DNA of 64,000 bases from Erythroxylum novogranatense (Eukaryota; Streptophyta; Magnoliopsida; Malpighiales; Erythroxylaceae): contig CM057228.1 of the NCBI GenBank assembly GCA_029891385.1, forward strand, positions 64,672,523 through 64,736,522. The letters run 5' to 3'. Positions 44,911-58,400 of this stretch are shown here, one piece after another; the stretch's first letter is position 1, and the number at the start of each line of letters is the position of its first letter. The translations under genes and the position numbers were made by a program. Below the pieces are notes generated by a model, which saw nothing but the letters and a program-made list of their open reading frames with translations, was not told the DNA's origin and did not search any database.

Positions 44911-45995
44911 GGCTAAAAGACAAGAAGTAGTAGCTTCGATCTATTATTTGAACTACAAACAAACCACTAAACCTACCACCTTGAACATAAATTTTGCCAT
45001 TCTCCCTTGGATTTTACCAAAGATTTACTCCAAGAGGGACTACGACCTACCTTTAGAGCCCTTTTAAGCCTTATCCATATGAAACCCCACAAAAACATTC
45101 GAGAAAAAGGTTAAGAAGAGAAGAGTCATGTAGACCTAATTAATGCTTATGAGGAGCAATAACAGAGGCTCAAGGAGAAGAAGTTAGGGATCAACAGATG
45201 TATCAATTAGAAGGAGTTGAAATAGACAGGCTTGGCCCAATAGGTTTGAGACTTCATCAATGTCAGACTGTGCTCTCATCTTTTTTGAGGTCGTAGGGCC
45301 CTTATACTAGGAGTTTACACTAGAGGTGCTATCCACGCTCTTCGTAAAAAATGGCCGCCATAATTGGGACTAATCAAGCACGATTTAGTTTAGGATATTG
45401 GGGGAGATGATCAAGATGAGTTACTTGAATTTCTAAGTAATGATGGGTTTTTATGACAAAGAGTTTAGGGGCATACAAGAATACGTAGCCTTTTGGAAAG
45501 ATTTTCCATAGGATGTATTCAGGAGGATACCACTGATGAGGCTACTCGGTATCATAATTTCTCTAAATTTGTACATCATGAAGAGTATGCCTATGGTATG
45601 TAAGAGATAGAGACCAGTAGGAGATATTTGTCACCTGGTTAGGCTTCTAGATGAGTAGGCAATTTTAGGAACAGATGGGGATCACTGTTATATAGTGAAG
45701 CAGCTGCTATGACTGGGCTCACTGCATACCTAGATGGGAGGAGCATTTCACTACATACCCAAGATGTTGACACCAACTAGACACCCGAATCTACTAAAGG
45801 TAGCTTGGCTAGAGAAGAACATAAGGCAGATCTTAGGAGTTCAATGCATTATCCGAGTCTATGATGCAACACTAATAGAGCAGGTGGAAAGACGAGAGGC
45901 CCATGAGGGACCAAGTCTTAAGAGCATATGGTGGGACATTTTGGGATATCCATCCCACCTCCACCTTTTGGAGTGGCTGAATCATCTTTAGCTTC
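44911..45995 (+). pseudogene. Athila-type ORF1 remnant (low certainty)
   Basis: An ATG at 44911 opens MAKRQEVVAS. Farther on, fragments such as LEVLSTLFVKNGRHNW, DKEFRGIQEYVAFWKDFP and a following region rich in hydrophobic residues resemble the ORF1 protein of Arabidopsis Athila elements. Stops are frequent. The final open stretch 45734-45991 has no independent domain. Placement between an LTR-like block and more Athila-like DNA supports the call. Confidence 0.42.
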
Positions 45996-47639
45996 ACAAT
46001 AGCATGAGGCTCTAAGACCTAAGTATTCTATGACTATTGACATACAAGACTCACCAAAAGATAAGTTATATAGGGATAGTCTGGATGCTTCATTTTGGTT
46101 TTTCTTTTCCTTATTTCATTATTATTTCTATATTTTATTTTTGTTTGAACATTAATAATGCAAAATTTATTTTATTTTATTTTATGTTGTTTTTTTATTT
46201 TATTTTATCATTTTATTCCTTTTGCTTATATTTTGTAAGGATGGTTGTAAATAATATCGATAGACTCTTCATCAAATTCGAACATTGTAAATCTTGCTAT
46301 TCATAGAAGTACCAATTCACACCTTTTCCACTTTTTATATTTTTTATTGATATTTTATTTATCTATGCTTTTATCATATACGTTGTGGTCAATGTATAAT
46401 TTTAAGTGTAGGAAGGAGGTTTCAAATTTCTTAAGCTTATTGTTCTCTTTTTATTAATTCTTATTAACTACCAAAGACGATTTAGTTAAAATATATCAAA
46501 ACTAGTTTAATTATTATTTATTAGTGAATTGAATTAACATGCAAAAGAATGAAAGTTAGAATAAACTTATTTTATAAGTCATTTTTGGTAATTTTAAGAT
46601 AATTAATTTGAATGAAAAATTGCATACTATTTACACACATAAAGCATTTTGTGAGATTTTTAGCCTAAGAGCAAAATATGTCACTATTTTATGCTCTTTT
46701 ATTCTTTTATTTATGTTATTATACATAGTTAGATTATTTTAGAGCTTGCTTTTATGATCCATATTGAGATCACAATTGTTAAATTAGAAGTATTGAAATG
46801 ATAAAGGCATTTAGATTTAATCTTTGTTTCAGTCTATTTTCTTGATTATTATCCTACCATATTTTATAACTTAGAAGTAATTACTTTTGAGACTTAGCCT
46901 TTTCGATTATAACCATATTAATAGCCTTTACCTTTTTGACTTGAAAGCCTTTTCATTATTTTGAATCTTAAAGGATTTAAATTTACTTTATTGCTTGAAA
47001 TTTGGATTATATTGAAGAATTTTAAAGAGATCCAATATTTCTTTGATTGTTGGTACATGGTGAATGCTAAAAAGAAATAAAGATAATAATATATGTTGCA
47101 AAAATAGTGTTAATGTTATTGTACTAATGTAATTATGGTGTGAATGACCTATGTTGTAAAAAGCTAAGTTTTAGGTAATCTTATTTTTGTCAATCTCGTT
47201 CGATATTTATTATCTTTATCATACCCTTACCTAAGCATCATCAAAACCTTATAATAAGAGCTTTTGATTTTTGTTTCTAGTTTACTTATAAGTGGTAGAT
47301 ATACGATTTTATTAAAAGCTTATAGTGAAGAATCCTCATATATACTGATTTGAGAGTTCCTACATTTTCCATGCTATACACTTTTAGTGAATTGAGTGAA
47401 TCCTTGGTGAGGGTATGAAAGTTTGTGTTTTTGAATTTAGCAAGAATGTTTATGTGATTATTATTGATATTGACTTATGAAGGTTAGTTTTAGGATGACT
47501 TGAATATAATTTTATGTTAATTTGATTGATATGACATGACGATTTAGGGATGGATAGGTTAAGGTTAATAAGGGATTTTTTTAAATGTTTGACGATGTGG
47601 ATTATGATTGCTTGAGGAAAAAAAACTTAAGTGTGAGGA
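45996..47639 (+). other. Interior of Athila-like element, no gene seen
   Basis: T-rich and A-rich DNA without coding signal. TTTTAAGTGTAGGAAGGAGG (46401-46420) and AACTTAAGTGTGAGGATG (about 47625-47642) look like decayed polypurine tracts of the TTAAGTGTGGGGG kind found before Athila/Tat 3' LTRs. Confidence 0.4.
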
Positions 47640-49020
47640 TGTTTGATAAATGATTATTTGACTATATTTATATACCCATATATAGTGTGTTTTGCTTTAT
47701 ATTTAATAATTTTATAGTATTTTTGGTATTTATTTTGCTTCAAGAGTGTTTTTAAGATATAATTGCCTTCATAGACTAAGAGGAGAAGAATTCGAGTGAA
47801 ATTGAGGCATAAAATGGAAGATTTGAAGCTTTATTAGAGATACGCAACCACGTATAGGGATCATGTAAGTCATTATGAACGTGTGAACTTTTGAAGATGT
47901 TTATAACTATGTGAAGATACAAGCTAATTTATACTAATATACTTGACCATGTATGTTACCAGTGTAAGCTTCTATGACTTATAAAGTAGTAATTTAGAGG
48001 AAATTTTGAGATACACAGTCACATACATGATTGTGTATATAACTGTGTACATTCCTCAAATATGCGACTGTGTAGTTTCCTAAAACCCTAGTTTTTGCAA
48101 GAAAAAGATAGTATAAATGCAAAACAAGAAGAGAAGTGGCTGAAATAAGGTTAGACACCAGAAAAACAAAAAACAAGCAATTCTAAATGAAGGATGAAGG
48201 AAAACACGAAGATTATGTCACGAGATTCAATAGAGAGAAACTTTAGGTGCGAATTTCAAGAAGACTTCATTAGTGATAAAAGGGGATATAGATTATGAAT
48301 TCTTTTATTTCTATTTTTCTTTTGAATATTTGATGATGGATTTGTTTTCTATGTTTAGGAAATAAATTATTTAGTGCCTAGGTGTAGTGAACCCTAAGTT
48401 AGGATGAATGATATGATATAGGCTTTTATTCAATGCAGTTTTATTGATTGATTTATTACGTTTCAATTATGCCTTTATATTCTTGGACTAATATGTCCAA
48501 AATATTAGTAGATGTTTGATTTCATATGATTAAGATTGAGAAATCCTTTTATATAAATAGATTTACTATATTTGGAAGGAGTTACATGCAAACCTAGTGG
48601 TAGGTTGACATAAATCCTCCATATTAGAGTCAAACCTAAGAGTGAAGTTCATGAATCAAATAACGCAATCTTAGGGGTTTTAACTAGAAAGAGATTTCAG
48701 TTTATCAACTAAAGGTAACTTGTTAATAGTCTTAAGAAAGATATTAACATAAGATATAAATTTTCATGGTCTAATAATCAATAATTTAATTGCATGATTT
48801 CTTAGTACTTTCTTCATCCTAATTCACTGTTATGTTAGCTATAGTTTAGTTTTTTAGATTAATTTTCTATTAAATTCATAACCCAATTTGGTAATTAGAT
48901 AAGAGAAAAAGGGTTAATACTGGTACTTATAGTTTTTATGGGATCAATCTTGCCAATACTAGTTACAACTACACCATGCACTTACGATTAAAACTTATAA
49001 TACTTATAAGAATATAATAA
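47640..49020 (+). mobile_element. Athila/Tat-like LTR
   Basis: It begins TGTTTGATAAATG immediately after the purine-rich tract at 47625-47640. It contains a set of palindrome-like words (CATGATTGTG, CACAGTCACA, GCGACTGTGTAG; about 47835-48070). Near 48950 it has a decayed version of the conserved U5 phrase (GGGATCAATCTTGCC). No second copy was found in the window. Confidence 0.45.
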
Positions 49021-49089
49021 ATCATTCACCATCAAGACTAGGAGCTTTGTCTAGATGAACGGAGAAAAATTGATAGGTTTAGTTCATAC

Positions 49090-49345
49090 TATTTTTCTTA
49101 GGTGATTTAGTATGTTTTTAGGTGTTTATTAGATGATTATCATATATATAGGTTTAGAACTGTGTTATTGTGAGTGTTTTCAATATTCTAAGCGTTTATG
49201 TGGTTTAGAACATGATTTCAATCTTAATTTTTTGTTTTATGAGCTATTTGACGTGTCTGATATTGATGGAAATCAAATAATTAAAGAATAAGGAAGATGG
49301 ATGCTATACGAAGGATGTCACGATCATGACTAGCTGATTGAATAT
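49090..49345 (+). mobile_element. Truncated LTR, partner of 43830-44890
   Basis: This matches the first part of the LTR-like block at 43830 in order and spacing, including the first palindromic word (CACGATCATG). The match ends at about 49345, where another LTR begins, so the copy was interrupted or truncated by that insertion. Confidence 0.5.
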
Positions 49346-49349
49346 CATT

Positions 49350-50794
49350 TGGTGACAATTTCATAGTTTTTGTTATACTTTTTGGCTCTTAATATTGAAT
49401 TTTGTGCTTAATTTAGCTCATAAGTGCTTGTTTTGAATTAATGTAGTTTGAGGGTAAAATTATCACAAATGATTAGTAATTGCACTAAATTAATTTTTAG
49501 AACAATCGATACTGCAAAAATACATTTTTTCATTGTAGGACATTCAAGAAGTAGAGCTAAAGAGTGAAGACCAAGAGTATAAGTCAACGAGGGCAATAGG
49601 CAAAGTTCACCGAGGATCTTTGAAGAAAACTTTTGGGCAAAGTTCGCCACAGCAACGCAATAGACTATTGAGGAAATCTTTCGAGAAAAGTTCGCTGCGG
49701 TAAACTCATCCTTTCGGTGCAGCGACACATTTGAATTGGCACAGACTTGGACCATTTTCAGTAAATTAACCAACCCTGCAACCCGATCCAACAACCCATT
49801 TTTGAAAAAGAACCTATTTTGGGCTAACTTACAAAAGAAGAGAAGAGAGCTGGCATAGAGACATCACCCATATTCCATCTTCACACAACTATCACACTAT
49901 AGTCTTCTCTCATCCATCTCATTTCTTCCATTTTTCACTGTCGACTTTCTTATGGGTGCCTCCAATTGCTTCTCGGTTGTGACGTCTCTTTGAGCTATGC
50001 GTGGCTAGGCATCTCTCTCTCCTTTTGAAGATGTAGCAATGGCTAGAGTTAAATGGGCTTAAAAGGGGAGTAGCTTAATCCATGTTCAACTATGATTTAT
50101 GAGTTCCTAGGTTTAGGATTTGTAATTTATAGTTGAACATACTTGATTATAGTTTAATCATGTGTTGGATATTCAATGTGTGGCTTGGATTTGTTGATGT
50201 AGAACTTTGAGCTTAAATATATGAAGTCTCACATATATCTATTTGTGATCTTGTTGATTCCCCTTTATCTTGCATAGCTGTGTTTGATATTGAGTTGATT
50301 TTAGATCCCAAAGTGACTTATTGCATTGACTTATCCACTACACACACTAAGAGCATTTAACAAGGTTTTAAGAAATGAGTCCCATTGATTAGGATCTTAG
50401 ACTTAAAGAGTTCTTTAAGGTTTACCCATTTGAAAGTTAGTGATTTCACTCCCATCAAAAATTAATTTCGAACTATGATAACCAAAGCTCATTTTAAAAA
50501 GGACTTTATCACTATTTGATCAGTAGTCTTAATCTTTCCATTTTCTGTTCCCAAAAATCCAAAAATACATTTTACGCATTTTTCTTATAATTCCATTTAG
50601 TACAATTAATGTTTTCAAAGATCAAAACCCCCTCCTTACCAAATTAGCTTGCATTTCATGACACATGGGTTAATTTAGGTGCACTCTTTTTAGGTTTTGA
50701 TTAAGTGAGACGACCCGAGGTTGCATCCTATATTGCAATCCTTAGATTATTTTTTTGATTTGACCTCCAAGGGTATGAATAAAGGTACGAATCA
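49350..50794 (+). mobile_element. Athila 5' LTR
   Basis: The block ends shortly before a degenerate tRNA-Asp primer site (50798-50814) and is followed by Athila gag, so it is the 5' LTR of that element. A repeated phrase AAAGTTCGCCGC-like (about 49598, 49640 and 49700, with GTTCACCGAGG, GTTCGCCACAG, GTTCGCTGCGG variants) recalls the palindrome arrays of other LTRs here. The left border is approximate. Confidence 0.55.
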
Positions 50795-50797
50795 AAA

Positions 50798-50814
50798 TGG
50801 CACTGTTCCTGGGA
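50798..50814 (+). other. Degenerate tRNA-Asp primer binding site
   Basis: TGGCACTGTTCCTGGGA matches the tRNA-Asp-derived TGGCGCCGTTGCCGGGG at 12 of 17 positions. It lies between the LTR-like block and gag, in the expected order. Confidence 0.55.
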
Positions 50815-51377
50815 AACCAAAAAATTGGTTCTTTAGGTTAGCTTTTGTCATTTTGCTGCTAAGTGAGGTTAGGAGCCTTTTCCTTAGATTGCATTCTAAA
50901 TAGTTTAGCTTCATACTTATCAATAGTATAAGATTTCTTCTTCTTTTTTTACATAGCATCAAAATTTTGAAAACACAAATAATAGGAAACTAAACTTTTT
51001 GCACTTTTCATACTTAGCATTTTTGCATCTACATAGTTTTGAATATTTCTTTTGATTGCTTTTTGATCCATACCTACATACTTTACTTGCATACATAATT
51101 TCACATACCTATACACTTGCATTCATCATATCTCATTTTTTTTTTTGACTTTGTATGATTGCAAGTCAATTTTGTTACCTTTTATTTTTATTTGAATTGG
51201 TCCCTTGGATGCCCAGAAAAACCAAACTTCTACCTTTCTACCCATAAATTGACAGATGTTTGAGAAAAATCAAAAAGGAGAGAAGAGAAAAAGAGAGAAA
51301 CAAAGTAGTTTTTAAAGAGGAGAATTATCTCAGTGGAGTCTAGTTAGACAAGTAGTGAGAGTGAATCATGAGACAAA

Positions 51378-53177
51378 GTGATAATGGTTAAAAACTCGGC
51401 TTTTCTGCAAAACCCTAACCTTAATGCTAACCAACCTAGGAATGGTGAGAATGGAGGTAATGAGGAGCAAAAGCGAGTTGGAGAGAATAATGGAAATCAA
51501 AGAAGGAGGACCATTAGGGAAGCGATTATCTCCGATGTGAATTATGATCCATTTACTACTACTTGCCTTAAGTTGATGTGAATTTTGAAGTTAAGAATTG
51601 CTTATTAACTCTTTTCCTAAATTTCATAGCTTGATAGGAGAAGATCCCTACATCCACTTGTAATCATTGTCCATGATTTGTCAGAGTGATCAAGTACTAT
51701 GGAAAGTTTTTCACCTATCTTTGGAGGGTAAAGCGAGGGAGTGGTATATAAGCCTCCTAAGACATGTGGCGAATGCTTATCATAGTTGGGCCAATATGCG
51801 AAAAGCATTCTTGGAGAAGTATTTTTTGGGCTCTAGAACTTCATCAATGAAGAAGGAGATTTACACGGCACACCAAGATTATAATGAATACCTTTATAAC
51901 TATTGGAACTATTTTTAAGATCTTTTATCTAGATGCCTCCACCATCAAATACTTGATGAGCAGTTAGTGCAGTATTTTTATGATGGACTGAAAAGTCAAA
52001 ACAAAGGTATGTTAGTTAGATGTGGCTTCAGGAGGTTCTTTGATTGACCTCACAGCTTTGGAGGCATGGGATCTAATTAAGAAGATGGCTTTAAATCACC
52101 AACAGTATAGTGTTAGAGACACCAGAGGCGTACATGAGTTGGGAGCTTTAGCAAGTCATTCCTGAAGAATGGAAAATTTGGAGTCTAAGGTTGACTCTTT
52201 AGAAAGTAAAATGACTTCGCAGTTGTCCTACATCACTGTAGAGTTGAAAAACATGAGTGTGCATTATCCAACACCTTCTTGCGATCCTTGTAGGTTAGTA
52301 ATGCATATATCTAGTGTTTTCCCCAGTCGTTATCAAGAGGTATCCGCTGTTTATTAGGTTCGACCCAATTAGAAATAGGATCCCTATTCCAACACCTATA
52401 ACGAGGGATGGAAAGCAAATCCTAGGCTTAGTTCGAGAAATGAAGAAGGAAGAGGTCTAAATAGATTTCAACAAGGTGGAGGGGCTGGTTTTTCCATAAA
52501 CCAGTTCCACAACCAACAACAAGCTCTAACTATATCACCAAATTAGGACATTAATCAACTTCTGCATAACATGATGGTGTTGATGAAGGAGGAGAGGACT
52601 TCGAATAACAACAAGTTCAACACCGTAGCCTCTCTCATTCAACATGATTCTTCCAAAAATTCTGGTCGGTTTAGTGCTCTAGAGAAGATAATGGAGTAAT
52701 AGGAGACGAAAGCTGAGAATATCAACTCCTACATCACTCAACTATCCAACAACATGAGTGACAACCAAGCGAGAAGCAGTGGAACTATCCTCTTCAATAC
52801 TATTATGAACCCCAAGAGTTTGAATGCCATAACCCTCAAAAATGGGAAACAAGTGAGGTTCAGAAATCAAGATTAGGGAGTAGATGAAAAGAAGATTTAG
52901 TGTAGAGAATTGCCTTCAACAAATGAGAGAGTGAAGAACTCTGAATGTTCCAAGGAGACAACACTTTTGACTGAAAAAGATTCCAAACCATTAAAGAGCA
53001 AGAAAGAATATTCTGAAACCAACTCAGAATCAAGAAAGAAAAGAACTCATGAGGCCAATGATAAGGATGCATATCTAAAGGAACTTCCTTTTTCTAATTC
53101 ATATTTGCTTAGCAAAAGGATGATTAATACTAAACATAAGAAAGATGTCATTAATGAAGTGAATCACATGTTATTAC
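51378..53177 (+). pseudogene. Athila gag, broken and split by a gypsy insertion
   Basis: After a short N-terminal open stretch (51378-51581), the capsid part at about 51700-51920 reads LSLEGKAREWYISLL, WANMRKAFLEKYFLGSRTSS and YNEYLYNYWNYF. LHHQILDEQLVQYFYDGL and VASGGSLIDLTALEAWDLI follow in neighbouring frames, and then the long spacer to LNAITLKNGKQV at about 52815-52860. This order is typical of Athila gag. Several stops and frameshifts occur. The frame runs into the LTR of the minus-strand gypsy element at 53178, with at most seven bases of it left at 62437-62443. Confidence 0.78.
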
Positions 53178-55454
53178 TGTAGCGCCCCCTTACCGTAGGG
53201 TACACATCGGGACGCCCGAAAGTCGCTCCGACACGTATCCCACGATAAAGGTGCACTACCAGAGAATCCCGCTAATAATCCACATGGCATCGCAATAATT
53301 AAAACCATACTATATCAGAAATCAGTAAATTTTTCAAATCCAAAATGGTCATGATACAGTCATCCAATATAAGAATAGACAAGTCTATCAGTCCCCTAAA
53401 CAAAACCAAAAGGAAAGCGATATGGCGTCATCCTAAGTCATCCGCAAAAGTCCAACCCAATTGACCGACACATGTGCCATTGCTTCTCTTGCCAAAGACT
53501 TCAGACGGCAGAAAAGACTATCTCCGGAGCTAGGAGTCTACTCTATCGATCCTGAAAAATATATTGCAATTTTGGGTGAGTTTGCGAACTCAGTGAGAAA
53601 CCATCATCGATGGTTCACTCAAATCATGCATTATGCAGATTGCGTACAGCACGACACAGTAAGATACAATTAGTGTATAACAATTTACAGTAACCTATAG
53701 TAGTTTGCAGTGTCAATTAACAATTTACAATAGCATATAACAATTTACAGTATAATATCGCAATTTACAGTGAATCATGCCATCACGTAGTCAGTCAGTG
53801 TCACAAATCAGTTAATCATGAAGTTGCAATGCATATGAGACTCTTTTCCAGGTATTCAGTATTGTGCCCAAGTGCTCAGTCAGTATTCAGTGGGGGACGC
53901 GTCAGGGATTTCTCCCCTCGGGCTCGAGGCCCGGTCAGTACAATGTTCGAGCTCGAGGCTCTTTTCCGTGATAATAGCAACTTGGGTCACATGTCCATTA
54001 TCTGATCATGCATTTATGCATGTAATGCAGTGTTCAGTAATTCAGTGTATGGCTATAAAAGCCCAGTATTGCATTTCTCAGTGTCATGCAGTAGTCCAAT
54101 CCTGAAATTCAGTTCAATTTCCTCAATTCAAACTCCCTATAACAATTCCCTATTCATTGGGTCAAAACCTCCATTGAAAACCTCAATTAAAACTCCAATT
54201 GTCTCAATTCAAAACTTAGGTCACACTATGAACCATAATTGACCTTATTCTCTATGAATCAATACTATTCAAATTAAATTCTAACTTCCACAGTTATCCT
54301 CAATTATAGACCTCTTTCCCTAGTTCATAACGAATCAAGAATCACCTCAATCGGAGGTCTATACCATCAATTATGCCCAATCAATTAAAATCAACCTATC
54401 AGAATTTCTATCCCTCGTCGCGACGCAACGTGGAGACCGCTCGTCACGACGAATAAATCCACGCTCGTCACGACGTCTAGCCGAGCTCGTTGCGACGAAT
54501 AAATTAATTATTCGTCGCGACGAAGCCCTCACGTCTCTGCGCGCTCGTCGCGACGTACGAAGGCCCGATCGATTTCCGCCATTACTGCTCTTCAAGCTCA
54601 ACATTTAATACCCTAACTACTCAATCAACCATGATAAATGCCATAAATGCATGGAACAACCATTAATAACAACATTAAAGCCAAAAATACTTACCAATCA
54701 CAGCCTCAAACCACAAATCCCTCAAATCACCGTAAACCCTAAAATCTTTCAAACTCAACGATAAACCACTCTCAAACCTTCTCAACCTTCATCAATCACA
54801 GTAAAAAAGTTAGCCTAGCACAATGAGAAGAAAACCATAAGGAAAGATCGAAGAATCCTCACCTATGGAAGAATCGAAGAACACCGTGGGAGGAGAAGAG
54901 AAGAAAACGATTTTGCCTTAGGAAAATTTTCTAACTTTCAAACCTAGGCTATTTATAGGCATAAGTCTCCAAATCAGTTCAAATTCCAGTCTCTAAATTT
55001 CAATGGCTCAACATTTTTATTTCCTAACAGTATAACTCTAATTTTTCCATTGCCATTGGACAATTCTTTCGAAGATTATATCAAATAATTCATCACTCCA
55101 AAATTTTTGGTCCGGGCATTTTCTCCCGAATATCCTGAAAATTTCCTATAAGCCACTATCAATTATCAATTACACTCAAACTATTCTAAATCAGTCATTC
55201 AAGCCCACTTACTCCTAATTTCTCAATGAATTATAATCCAGTCAGTTTCCAGTTCACAATCTAATCAATTCATACTGACAATTAACATGCCGAAAAATCA
55301 TGAATGCATGTACCTATAAATAAATGCACATGTAATAAACCTGTTCCTCTATAATTAGAGGCTAGTGACATGCTCAAGCAGTGAATGCAATGAAACCTAT
55401 CAGTATGACCCAATATTACCATAATGCCCTTGCTAACAGTAACGGGATGTTACA
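53178..55454 (-). repeat. 3' LTR of reverse-strand gypsy element
   Basis: 2,277 bp. It contains a TATA box (54950-54957, - strand TATAAATA), a palindrome array (54415-54565), a hairpin (53599-53615) and an acceptor-like site (53552-53553). The donor-bearing segment found in the solo LTR (about 2740-3110 there) is absent. Confidence 0.92.
54415..54565. repeat. CTCGTCGCGACG palindrome array
   Basis: Six words (CTCGTCGCGACGC, CTCGTCACGACGA, CTCGTTGCGACGA and similar) with spacers of 9-20 nt, including ATAAATCCACG and ATAAATTAATT of 11 nt. CpG decay (CG to CA or TG) accounts for most differences between words. Confidence 0.82.
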
Positions 55455-55467
55455 ATTCACCCCTCCT
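55455..55467 (-). other. Polypurine tract (reverse strand)
   Basis: On the - strand AGGAGGGGTGAAT directly precedes the 3' LTR. Confidence 0.7.
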
Positions 55468-58400
55468 AATAAAAATTTCGTCCTCGAAATTTAATACCTG
55501 TCCGATCGAATAAATGAGGATACTGACTCCTCATATGCTCCTCAGTCTCCCATGTAGCTTCCTCAGAAGGGTGGTTCTTTCAAAGGACTTTCACCAATAG
55601 AATTACCCTGTTCCTCAGCTGCTTGACCCGTGATCCTATAATCTATACCAGCTCCTCGTCATAGCTCAAATCACTGGCTATCTCAATCTCCTGAGCCGGA
55701 ATCACATGCGTCGGGTCAGAATGGTACCGTCGGAGCATACTAACATGAAGCACGTCATGCATATGGGACATCTCACTCGGTAATGCCAATCTGTAAGCCA
55801 ACGGTCTTATCCTCTTAAGGATCTCATATGGACCAATATATCGAGGGCTCAACTTGCCCTTACGGCCAAACCTCAGTACTCCTTTCCAAGTAGACACTCG
55901 GAGAAACACTCTGTCTCCTACACTGTACTCCATCTCTCGCCGATCTTTGATCCACATAGCTCTTACATGCATCATCTCCGAGCCGCCTTGATGCGACTCC
56001 GGATCAACTGTACCTTATCCACTATATCCTGAATCAGCTCGGGACCCTCAATCGATCTCATCTCATACCCTCTTGATCCCAATACAGTGGCGATCGACAC
56101 GGCCTCCCATACAAGGCCTCGTACGGTGCCATCCCAATACTACTATGATATTGATTATTATATGCGAAGTCGATCAGTGCCAAATACCGATCCCATGATC
56201 CTCTGAACTCCAATACATAAGCTCGAAGCATATCCTCAACAGTCTTAATCGTCCTCTCACTCTGCCCATCTGTCTGAGGATGAAACGCTGTACTGAAGTT
56301 TAGCCTCGTACCCATAGCAGTCTGTAGGCTCTTCCAGAACCTCGAAGTGAACCTGGGATCCCTGTCTGAGACTATCGACAACAGATCCCCATGCAACAGT
56401 ACAATCTTTGCCACATACTTCTGGGCCAACTGATTGAGAGTATTGCTCTCCCTCACTGGCAAGAAGTGAGCCGATTTAGTCAATCGGTCCACTATGACCC
56501 AGATAGCATCATGCTGCCTCGGTGTCCTAGGCAACCCCATCACAAAATCTATGGTAATTCGCTCCCATTTCCACTCTGAAATGGGCAACGAATGCAACTT
56601 CCCCACTGGAGCCTGATGCTCTGCCTTAACCTGCTGAAAGATCAGACACCTGGAAACATACTCTGCCACTTGCCTCTTCATACCAGGCCACCAGAAATGT
56701 TGTCTCAGTGAATTATACATCTTGGTCGTACCAGGATGCATAGCATAGGCAGCTACATGTGCCTCCTCTAGGATCTCCCGTCTCAAATCATCAACATCTG
56801 GCACACACAGTCTCTGTCCCATCCATAAAGTCCCATCTCTCAACTCAAACTCCGAATCAGTACCGGCCTGGACTCTCTCAATCAGTCTCACTAACACTGG
56901 GTCTTGATCCTGAACTCTCCGGATCCTATCATGCAACATCGACCTCAGCCTCAGAGTAGCAATCAGAGCTCCATCCTGACCCAAATCTATCTGTACATTA
57001 AGAGCTCTCAACTGAATCGCCGGGTAACCTCGAAACTGAACTCGAGTTGCACTCCACGCGATCTCCTACTCAGTGCATCGACCACCACATTGGCCTTCCC
57101 TGGATGATACTCAATCATGCAGTCATAGTCCTTCAGTAATTCTATCCATCTCCTCTGTCTCAACAGATATCTGAGACTCTTATGATCAGTGAAGATCTGG
57201 AACGTCTCCCCATACAGATAATGTCTCCAGATCTTCAGAGCAAATACAACTGCGGCCAACTCTAAGTCATGCATTGGATAATTCACCTTGTGAGACCTCA
57301 ACTGTCTCGAGGCATACGCTATAACTCTCCCATGCTGCATCAATACACATCCCAATCCCTGATGCGAGGCATCACTGTACACTACAAAGCCTCCAGTACC
57401 AGAAGGAATGCCTAACACCGGTGCAGTCATCAACCGATGTTTCAGCTCCTCAAAGCTCTTCTGGCACTCCTCAGACCATCTGAACGGCACATTCTTCCTC
57501 AACAGTTTCTTCAAAGGAGCGGAGATCAACGAAAACCCCTCGACGAACCTCTGGTAATATCCGGCCAATCCTAGGAAACTCCGTAACTCTGGCACACTCC
57601 TCGGAATCTCCTAACTCATAACTGCCTCTATCTTGTGAGGATCCACCTGGATACCCTCACCAGACACCACGTGCCCTAGAAATACAATCTCATCAAGCCA
57701 GAATTCACACTTAGTGAATTTGGTGAACAACTGCCTCTCTCTCATGACCTGAAGGACAATCCTCAGATGCTCAACGTGCTCCTGTCCACTCCTCAAATAA
57801 ACCAGTATGTCATCAATAAACACTATCATGAACCGATTCAGGTAGGGCTGAAAAACTCTATTCATCAAAGCCATGAAGGCTGTCGGGGCATTAGTCAACC
57901 CAAACGGCATCACTAGGAACTCGAAATGCCCGTACCTACTCCTGAAAGCACTCTTAGGCACATCGGCCTCTGTAATCCTCAACTGGTAATAACCTGATCT
58001 CAGATCCAATTTGGTGAATACCTGAGATCCCTGCAACTGATCAAATAAATCGTCAATCCTAGGCAGTGGATACTTATTCTTCACTGTCACCCGATTCAAC
58101 TGCCTATAATCGATACATAATCTCAGAGTCCCGTCCTTTTCCTTCACAAATAGTACCGGAGCTCCCCATGGCGAAACACTCGGTCTAATGAACCCCTTAT
58201 CCAGTAGCTCCTGCAACTGAGCCTTAAGCTCTCTCAGTTCCATCGGTGCCATCCTATACGGAGGTATCGATATAGGAGCAATACCGGGAACGAGATCAAT
58301 CTCAAACTCTGTCTCCCGCTCTGGCAGCAATCCCGATAACTCCTCGGGAAACACATCTAGAAATTCCCTGACTACGGGAACATCCTGCAATCTTTGCTCG

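Noticed and set aside
51378..53177. A host gene downstream of the Athila LTR
   Set aside because: The fragments match Athila gag in order and wording, with many stops; it is retrotransposon debris.
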